From contig JACJZS010000002.1 in the NCBI GenBank assembly GCA_020635515.1, positions 868,001 through 932,000 on the forward strand: a stretch of 64,000 nucleotides of DNA, given 5' to 3'. The number at the start of each line of letters is the position of its first letter. Position 1 is the first letter of the stretch. Shown piece after piece: positions 60,768 to 64,000 of this stretch. A program made the translations under genes and the position numbers. The notes beneath the pieces are model-generated. The model saw nothing but the letters and a program-made list of their open reading frames with translations, did no database searches and had not been told where the DNA came from. The DNA is from Flavobacteriales bacterium (GTDB lineage: Bacteria > Bacteroidota > Bacteroidia > Flavobacteriales > Weeksellaceae).

Positions 60768-60791
60768 TTTTTACAAAATCAAATAATCAAA

Positions 60792-62063
60792 ATGACTATA
60801 ACTGAATTATATAAATTATTTCTAAAGTCGAATAAAGTAACTATTGACTCTAGAAAAATAGAAAAAGGAGATTTATTCTTTGGTTTAACAGGTGGAAATG
60901 TTAATGGAAGTATTTATGCACAGAAAGCTATAGAGCAAGGTGCTCTAACTTGCATTATAGACGATAAAAATTATGAAGATAAATCAAAAAAAATCTTCTA
61001 TGTTGAGGATAGTTTAGTTGTCTTACAAAACTTAGCTAAATATCACCGAGAAAATCTTTCTATACCAATTATTGGATTAACGGGAAGTAACGGAAAGACA
61101 ACAACCAAGGAACTTATTTACTCTGTTTTAAAACAAAAATATAATGTACAATATACCCAAGGAAATTTAAATAATCACATTGGAGTTCCACTTACAGTAT
61201 TAAACATTAAAAAAGACTATCATGAGATTGCTATAATAGAAATGGGAGCTAATCATCAGAAAGAGATTGAGTTTCTATGTTCTATTGCCCAACCAGATTA
61301 TGGATATATTACTAACTTCGGAAAAGCTCATCTAGAAGGTTTTGGGGGAATAGAGGGAATTATAAAAGGCAAATCTGAACTTTATTCTTATCTAAGAGAT
61401 AATCATAAGAAAGTTTTTGTAAACGTAAATGATTCCCTGCAAGTAAAACACTCCGAAGGAATACAGCAAATTGTTTTTGGTAAAGGAACTCAGTATCAAT
61501 TTGAACCCATTTCTAATGATTCTAGTGTTGGTTTAAAGTATAAAGATATAGAAATTTTATCTCATCTAACGGGGAATTATAATTTTGATAATATATCAAT
61601 AGCTGTACGTATGGGATTCTATTTTGATGTTTCAATCAATGAAATAAAAAATGGAATTGAAAATTACATTCCTAGTAATAATCGTTCACAAATAATTCGT
61701 AAAAATGGAAAAAAGATTGTAATGGACGCATATAATGCAAATCCTAGTAGTATGGAAGCTTCTGTTGATAACTTTGCTACATTCCAAGGTTCTAAAGTTG
61801 TGATATTAGGAGATATGTTTGAATTAGGAAATGAATCAGAAAAAGAACATAATTTTATTCTGAAACACACATTAGATAAAAAATTTGATGCATCTATTTT
61901 TATTGGAAAAGAATTCAAAAAAGCAGGAAAAGAGCTACCACTAAACTTTGAAACTAAAGAGGAGTTCATTAATTATATAAAAGAAAATCCAATTCAGCAA
62001 GATACTATTTTAATCAAAGGTTCTCGTGGAATGGCACTTGAAACACTTCTTGAATTTATCTAA
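60792..62063 (+). CDS. murF: UDP-MurNAc-tripeptide--D-Ala-D-Ala ligase
   Basis: 423 residues from the ATG at 60792 (MTITELYKLFLKS). Motifs: TIDSRKIEKGDLFFGLTG at the N terminus, the ATP-binding IGLTGSNGKTTTKE (94-107), the EMGANHQKEIEFLC segment, the KAHLEGFGG segment, NNRSQIIRKNGKKIVMDAYNANPSSM, and LGDMFELGNES near the C terminus. MurF adds D-Ala-D-Ala to the UDP-muropeptide in peptidoglycan synthesis. It is next to gldJ, as in related Flavobacteriia. It converges with the NlpC/P60 gene, overlapping by 4 bp at the stop codons. Confidence 0.97.
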   Translation: MTITELYKLFLKSNKVTIDSRKIEKGDLFFGLTGGNVNGSIYAQKAIEQGALTCIIDDKNYEDKSKKIFYVEDSLVVLQNLAKYHRENLSIPIIGLTGSNGKTTTKELIYSVLKQKYNVQYTQGNLNNHIGVPLTVLNIKKDYHEIAIIEMGANHQKEIEFLCSIAQPDYGYITNFGKAHLEGFGGIEGIIKGKSELYSYLRDNHKKVFVNVNDSLQVKHSEGIQQIVFGKGTQYQFEPISNDSSVGLKYKDIEILSHLTGNYNFDNISIAVRMGFYFDVSINEIKNGIENYIPSNNRSQIIRKNGKKIVMDAYNANPSSMEASVDNFATFQGSKVVILGDMFELGNESEKEHNFILKHTLDKKFDASIFIGKEFKKAGKELPLNFETKEEFINYIKENPIQQDTILIKGSRGMALETLLEFI

Positions 62064-62557
62064 TAATCAATGCGTCCTGCATGAATAAATCTAGGATTCC
62101 AATACGTATTGTTTAGTGAAGAAACTATAACGCCACGTGAGGTAGAAGAATGAATAAAAAATACTTCATCGTTTTCTATTCGTTCAACAATTCCTACATG
62201 AGAAACTTTATTTTTTTGCTGACCAAAAAACAATAAATCTCCAGGAACAACATCTTTAACATTAATTTTTTTGCTAAATTCTGATTGTTGATACGATATT
62301 CTTGGGATTTGTACATCAAAAGCAGAAAAAACAGTATAAATCAATCCCGAACAATCCATTCCCGATTTAGATGTTCCCGCATATTTGTATGGCGTTCCTA
62401 AATATTTTTCTGCTTCTTTCACGATTTTGGAATCGTAAGTAGATGAATTTTTAGGTGTTGTTTTATGTTGTGTTGATGTAGAATAACTTGATTTGCAGGA
62501 AAAAAATAAAAAAGAAATCCCTACTATAAAAAGTATTTTTACGATGTATTTTATCAT
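62060..62557 (-). CDS. NlpC/P60 (C40) peptidoglycan hydrolase lipoprotein, short form
   Basis: 165 residues. A lipoprotein signal peptide ends at Cys21 (LFFSCKSS). The NlpC/P60 domain has Cys69 in GMDCSGLIY, His120 in SHVGIV and His136 in FIHSSTSRG, so the triad is complete. It lacks a long linker, unlike the 19134 protein. It cleaves peptide bonds in the wall. It lies 13 bp after manC in the operon with engB. The regulation is unknown. Confidence 0.94.
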   Translation of the reverse strand: MIKYIVKILFIVGISFLFFSCKSSYSTSTQHKTTPKNSSTYDSKIVKEAEKYLGTPYKYAGTSKSGMDCSGLIYTVFSAFDVQIPRISYQQSEFSKKINVKDVVPGDLLFFGQQKNKVSHVGIVERIENDEVFFIHSSTSRGVIVSSLNNTYWNPRFIHAGRIDY

Positions 62558-62570
62558 TTTTTGGGTTTTA

Positions 62571-63647
62571 TTATAGAAAATGTTCTCCTTTATTGATTTT
62601 TAAATCGTTTACATAATCTTTTACACTTTGTTCTTTATCAATAGGACAAATAAGTAGTGCTTTTGGCGTATCTACCACTATGTAATTCTTTAATCCATCA
62701 ATTACAATTGCCTTATCTTCGGTGCTTTTAATTATATTGTTTTCCGAATCATAGACATGTACATACTTTCCGTAAATTGCGTTTTCCTCTGAATTTTTTT
62801 CTGAATTTTCATATAGTGATTTCCATGTTCCTAAATCGCTCCAACCAAAATCAGAAGGAATTACATATACATTTTCTGCTTTTTCCATGATTGCATAGTC
62901 GATAGAGGTTTTAGAAACCGTAAAATAAACTTTTTCTATATCTTTCTCTTCTTGTTTTGTATTATACGTTTTTATGGAATCAAAAGCAAAATACATTTCG
63001 TGCATATGCTCGTTGAATGCTTTTAGTATAGCTTTTGCATTCCAGATAAATATTCCTGCATTCCATAAAAAATCACCTGAATTGAGGAATACTTTTGCTA
63101 GTTCGTCATTGGGTTTTTCGGTAAATGTTTTTACTTTCTTTAGTTCAGAATCTGAGTCATCAAGATATTGAATGTATCCATACCCTGTGTCTGGTCGTGT
63201 TGGTTGGATTCCTAACGTAATTAAATAATTGTTTTCACTAGCATATTGTAATGCAATTTCTGTGGTTTCCGCAAACTTATCTTCGTTTAAAATAATATGA
63301 TCAGACGGAGCGACAATGAAACTTGCATTAGGATTTTTAGTATATATTTTTTTTGCAATATAAATATTACATGCGGCAGTATTCATCATTGCGGGTTCTG
63401 CTATAATATTGTCTGTTGGTATATCAGATAATTGCTCTTTAGTTATCTTTTTGTAGTCTTGGTTAGTAATTACATAGATATTTTCTTTAGGAACAATTCT
63501 AGATAAACGCTTAAATGTTTGCTGGATAAGTGTATTTCCTGTTCCTAATATATCATGATATTGTTTTGGTAATTTAGAGGTGCTCATTGGCCAAAATCGA
63601 GTTCCAATTCCTCCTGCCATGATTACTGCATAATTATTACTATTCAT
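62571..63647 (-). CDS. manC: Mannose-1-phosphate guanylyltransferase
   Basis: 358 residues. It has the nucleotidyltransferase signature AVIMAGGIGTRFWPMSTSKLPKQY and the mannose-1-P-binding FTEKPNDELAKVFLNSGDFLWNAGIF segment, then VIPSDFGWSDLGTWKSLYE and a C-terminal beta-helix-like part. It makes GDP-mannose from GTP and mannose-1-phosphate. It has no C-terminal isomerase (PMI) domain, so it is monofunctional. It overlaps engB by 8 bp. The product can feed mannosyl- or fucosyltransferases, including those of the polysaccharide locus. Confidence 0.95.
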   Translation of the reverse strand: MNSNNYAVIMAGGIGTRFWPMSTSKLPKQYHDILGTGNTLIQQTFKRLSRIVPKENIYVITNQDYKKITKEQLSDIPTDNIIAEPAMMNTAACNIYIAKKIYTKNPNASFIVAPSDHIILNEDKFAETTEIALQYASENNYLITLGIQPTRPDTGYGYIQYLDDSDSELKKVKTFTEKPNDELAKVFLNSGDFLWNAGIFIWNAKAILKAFNEHMHEMYFAFDSIKTYNTKQEEKDIEKVYFTVSKTSIDYAIMEKAENVYVIPSDFGWSDLGTWKSLYENSEKNSEENAIYGKYVHVYDSENNIIKSTEDKAIVIDGLKNYIVVDTPKALLICPIDKEQSVKDYVNDLKINKGEHFL

Positions 63648-64000
63648 TCGTCTGATTTTGTACTATAGCATTTACTTCTGCTATGTAATTTAATAATTCT
63701 TCTCTTCCCAGCTTCTTTTCCGAAGAAGTAACAAATATTGGTGGTAACTCAGAAAATACAGAAAGTAACTTTTCTTCGTTTTCTTTTTGAATCAGCTTAA
63801 ATTTTTCTGATTTCACTTTATCTTTTTTAGTGAATACAATGGAAAACGGTACTTGATTTTCTCCTACGTATTCTATGAAGTCCTTGTCTATTTGCATTAA
63901 ATCGTGTCTAGAATCAATTAAAATAAAGAGATTTACAAGTTGTTTTCTATTTAGAATGTAATTTGTGATTAATTTATGAAATTCTTTACGAGAAGATTTA
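63640..64000 (-). CDS. engB: Ribosome biogenesis GTPase EngB (YsxC), C-terminal fragment
   Basis: The reading frame is open from the window edge at 64000 to the stop at 63640, about 119 residues. It shows FILIDSRHDL (the G3-following helix of this family), the G4 motif TKKDK in FSIVFTKKDK, and PPIFVTSSEKKLGREELLNYI (G5 and C terminus). The Met at 63897 lies inside the conserved region, so it is not the start. The P-loop and switch segments lie beyond the window edge. EngB assists assembly of the large ribosomal subunit. It is the first known gene of the operon with manC and the NlpC/P60 lipoprotein. Confidence 0.92.
   Translation of the reverse strand, partial: KSSRKEFHKLITNYILNRKQLVNLFILIDSRHDLMQIDKDFIEYVGENQVPFSIVFTKKDKVKSEKFKLIQKENEEKLLSVFSELPPIFVTSSEKKLGREELLNYIAEVNAIVQNQTNE

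Noticed and set aside
60750..60791. N-terminal extension of murF
   Set aside because: The start codon lies in the loop of the gldJ terminator, and MTITELYKLF at 60792 matches the family start.
63640..63897. An 85-codon gene starting at the Met at 63897
   Set aside because: The frame continues upstream to the window edge with conserved EngB residues, so this Met is internal.

Overview
The window looks like chromosomal DNA of a member of the Bacteroidota, most probably the family Flavobacteriaceae. Evidence read from the sequence: a SusC/SusD outer-membrane pair, type IX secretion (T9SS) genes porU, porV and gldJ, a PorP/SprF-family protein, proteins with T9SS type A and type B C-terminal sorting domains, lipoproteins with acidic residues after the lipidated Cys, strong A+T bias, and many TAnnTTTG promoter -7 boxes with few Shine-Dalgarno sites. 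I cannot place the genus. I see no rRNA, tRNA, insertion sequence, prophage or CRISPR array, and no gene-free stretch above 300 bp; the longest gaps are 6127-6397 and 19755-20042.

Layout. 1-6178: glycan-uptake operon on the minus strand (susC, susD, a SusE-like lipoprotein and the start of another lipoprotein cut by the window edge). 6398-19014: housekeeping genes: a histidine kinase overlapping ribE, pdxA, cysS, a Crp/Fnr regulator, a minus-strand operon of rnpA, an outer-membrane protein, pnuC and a DUF7033 deacetylase-like protein, then a bacilliredoxin, DUF5522, DUF177, rpmF, a rhomboid protease, accB and accC. 19134-28825: an NlpC/P60 lipoprotein, an uncharacterised secreted protein, trigger factor, a 1684-residue repetitive T9SS type B cargo protein, and the small membrane proteins DUF6427 and DUF6341.

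28835-45355 is a surface-polysaccharide locus. It has a minus-strand operon (DUF1972 glycosyltransferase, Wzy-like protein, priming sugar transferase), a divergent pair (Wzz-like protein, GT4), a second minus-strand operon (Wzx flippase, GT2, second Wzy-like protein), and a plus-strand set: a tiny T9SS type A cargo protein, a beta-helix protein, a lipoprotein, a methyltransferase, a dolichyl-phosphate-mannose-synthase-like GT2, and a DUF6311 GT-C-like membrane protein with two tandem C-terminal domains. The simplest reading is a Wzx/Wzy-type pathway with an attached secreted-protein module and a lipid-linked-sugar modification cassette. No OPX (Wza) exporter or tyrosine kinase lies here.

45360-64000: PorP/SprF, a MetH without its homocysteine domain, two small outer-membrane proteins, an OmpA/TSP3 protein, a GH3-family adenylating enzyme, the T9SS sortase pair porV-porU divergent from gldJ, murF, then a minus-strand operon of engB (cut by the edge), manC and a second NlpC/P60 lipoprotein. 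PorU, PorV and GldJ would export and anchor the T9SS cargo proteins encoded elsewhere in the window, and ManC could supply GDP-mannose for polysaccharide assembly.

No known defence or mobile system was found. The least explained parts are the secreted-protein module and the DUF6311 cassette in the polysaccharide locus, the 12-module Cys-paired surface protein, and the secreted protein at 20043-21164.
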